DNA from: Nitrososphaeraceae archaeon
GTDB lineage: Archaea; Thermoproteota; Nitrososphaeria; Nitrososphaerales; Nitrososphaeraceae
Assembly: GCA_025922715.1 (NCBI GenBank)
Contig: JAICHH010000021.1
Coordinates: 1 to 15,888 of the forward strand
Reading direction: 5' to 3'
DNA: 15,888 bases
The stretch's first letter is position 1. Every line of letters begins with the position of its first letter. The position numbers were made by a program, and so were the translations under genes. Below, piece by piece: positions 15,209 through 15,888 of the stretch. The notes below the pieces were generated by a model. It worked only from the letters and a program-made list of their open reading frames with translations. It was not told the DNA's origin and made no database searches.

Positions 15209-15290
15209 ATAATAATTGTTTTCAGATCGGCAGGTGTAATAGTCTTATTGTTTTAATATTTATTACTATAAATATCATTTACTTTACGTA

Positions 15291-15434
15291 TTGGTGAAAG
15301 TATCTAATGAAAAATTTTTAATTCTAGATCGGAACCTAAAACTTGAAGAAAAATGTGAAATATTAGATATTCGGAATGTTCTAGGTCGAAGATGGTCATT
15401 ACTAATATTAAAAAATTTAAGTATTAAAAGGTAG
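15291..15434 (+). pseudogene. HxlR-like winged-helix regulator fragment
   Basis: 47-codon frame (TTG start) reading KLEEKCEILDIRNVLGRRW then SLLILKNLSIKR and a stop. The pattern C..l..i..vlG.rWsllIL..L is the entry of HxlR-type regulators (CP...tl.viGgKWtlLIL), after which the family continues RFneL...l. Here the frame stops exactly before that point and no convincing continuation follows, so it is probably the 5' remnant of a regulator gene. It could have been the divergent or local regulator of the adjacent ABM gene, an association seen for HxlR and oxidoreductases; this is inference. The match is short, so chance is not excluded. Confidence 0.4.
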
Positions 15435-15731
15435 TTAGATTTAATGAATAACAACCAAAACAAAAGATCTGGAGCTGATTTTGCAGTTTTAATTAATGGT
15501 GTGAAAAATGAGAATCTAAAAATTAGATTTATAATTCAATATTATCATTTTATACAATATAGTGAATTGAAGTGGGATGCAATTTAGACTTAATTAAAAT
15601 GGACGGGAAGCGATTTGAATCTTATTGGTATATAGTTATAATATAGGCTGAATTCTATAAACATTAAACCATATTACGATTTTGTAAAAAATAAAATATT
15701 TAGAGATAAAAAACTGGATCCAAGAATCATG
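15435..15731. other. AT-rich stretch, possible decayed sequence
   Basis: Nearly 300 bases with only short frames: ATG at 15444 to 15587 (47 codons, MNNNQNKRSGADFAV start) and a startless frame with KPYYDFVKNKIFRDKKLDPR near 15665-15737. No family is recognised. These may be eroded gene pieces continuing the decay zone. Confidence 0.35.
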
Positions 15732-15888
15732 TTATAGATGGACTAAAGCATCAACTGATTGAATGGAGATTACACCAATCTTTTTTTCACTCTTGTCATT
15801 TACATGTTTGAGTTTTTTAATTAACTCTTCTAAAATATCCGACTCTACTATAGTCATTATGGTTTTACGACTTGAAGATATCGTGGCA
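15732..15888 (-). CDS. Possible PII-like (GlnB-type ferredoxin-fold) protein, 3' end only
   Basis: The last 51 codons of a minus-strand gene whose start lies beyond the right window edge. Readable pieces are ISSSRKTIMTIVESDILEEL, IKKLKHVNDKSEKKIGVISI and QSVDALVHL before the TAA at 15732-15734. A beta strand (TIMTIVE), a helix (ILEELIKKLK) and a second strand (KIGVISIQSV) follow the beta-alpha-beta order at the C-terminus of PII-type proteins (kv.VVe.d..e.vi..I...  GvisVq.vd.lv). Divergent PII-like proteins are common in Thaumarchaeota, but the fragment lacks any diagnostic T-loop, so the family is a suggestion only. That it is coding is supported by amino-acid composition and by an uninterrupted frame to the window edge. 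Confidence 0.5.
   Translation of the reverse strand, partial: ATISSSRKTIMTIVESDILEELIKKLKHVNDKSEKKIGVISIQSVDALVHL

Overview
The window looks like a chromosome segment of an ammonia-oxidising archaeon (Nitrososphaeria/Thaumarchaeota, possibly close to Nitrososphaera or Nitrosocosmicus). The evidence is very low GC, a plastocyanin-like cupredoxin, and thaumarchaeal-type small proteins (DUF6659-like, PRC-barrel-like, a decayed UBP-type zinc finger). Many genes also have archaeal TATA boxes about 26-28 bases before the start codon, which implies leaderless mRNAs, and TTG/GTG starts are common. The taxonomic call is inference; there is no rRNA or tRNA gene here to confirm it.

Left part (1-6246): a cupredoxin cut by the window edge, a gene-poor stretch, and a CorA magnesium transporter decayed by three frameshifts and a stop. 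On the minus strand follow a thioredoxin with a frameshifted tail, a winged-helix regulator and a cytoplasmic HtrA/DegQ-like protease. The protease starts at TTG and overlaps a 32-codon upstream ORF. A 55-residue acidic small protein (minus) and a nitroreductase (plus) close this part.

Centre (6615-11889): the most interesting block is a compact four-gene plus-strand operon. (A) An Orc1/Cdc6-like AAA+ ATPase with a C-terminal winged helix and an arginine in place of the Walker A lysine. (B) A 349-residue protein I do not recognise. (C) A RecB/Cas4-type PD-(D/E)XK nuclease with a four-cysteine Fe-S cluster signature, followed by a beta-barrel-like domain. (D) A compact UPF1/Dna2-type superfamily 1B helicase motor. 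C plus D reproduces the domain order of eukaryotic Dna2 (nuclease, Fe-S, barrel, motor) split into two polypeptides at the barrel/motor boundary. With an ORC-like loader and an unknown partner, it reads as a DNA end-processing or replication/defence machine. I infer that A loads or positions the complex, C cuts and D translocates; B's role is unknown.

Right part (12033-15888): PRC-barrel-like and DUF6659-like small proteins and an NADPH-dependent FMN reductase (all minus). Then comes a graveyard: a UBP zinc-finger pseudogene (minus), an antibiotic-biosynthesis-monooxygenase membrane protein broken by a frameshift and a stop (plus), and an HxlR-like regulator fragment (plus). The 3' end of a possible PII-like gene (minus) runs off the right edge. 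No tRNA, rRNA, CRISPR array, integrase, transposase or clear insertion-sequence ends were seen.
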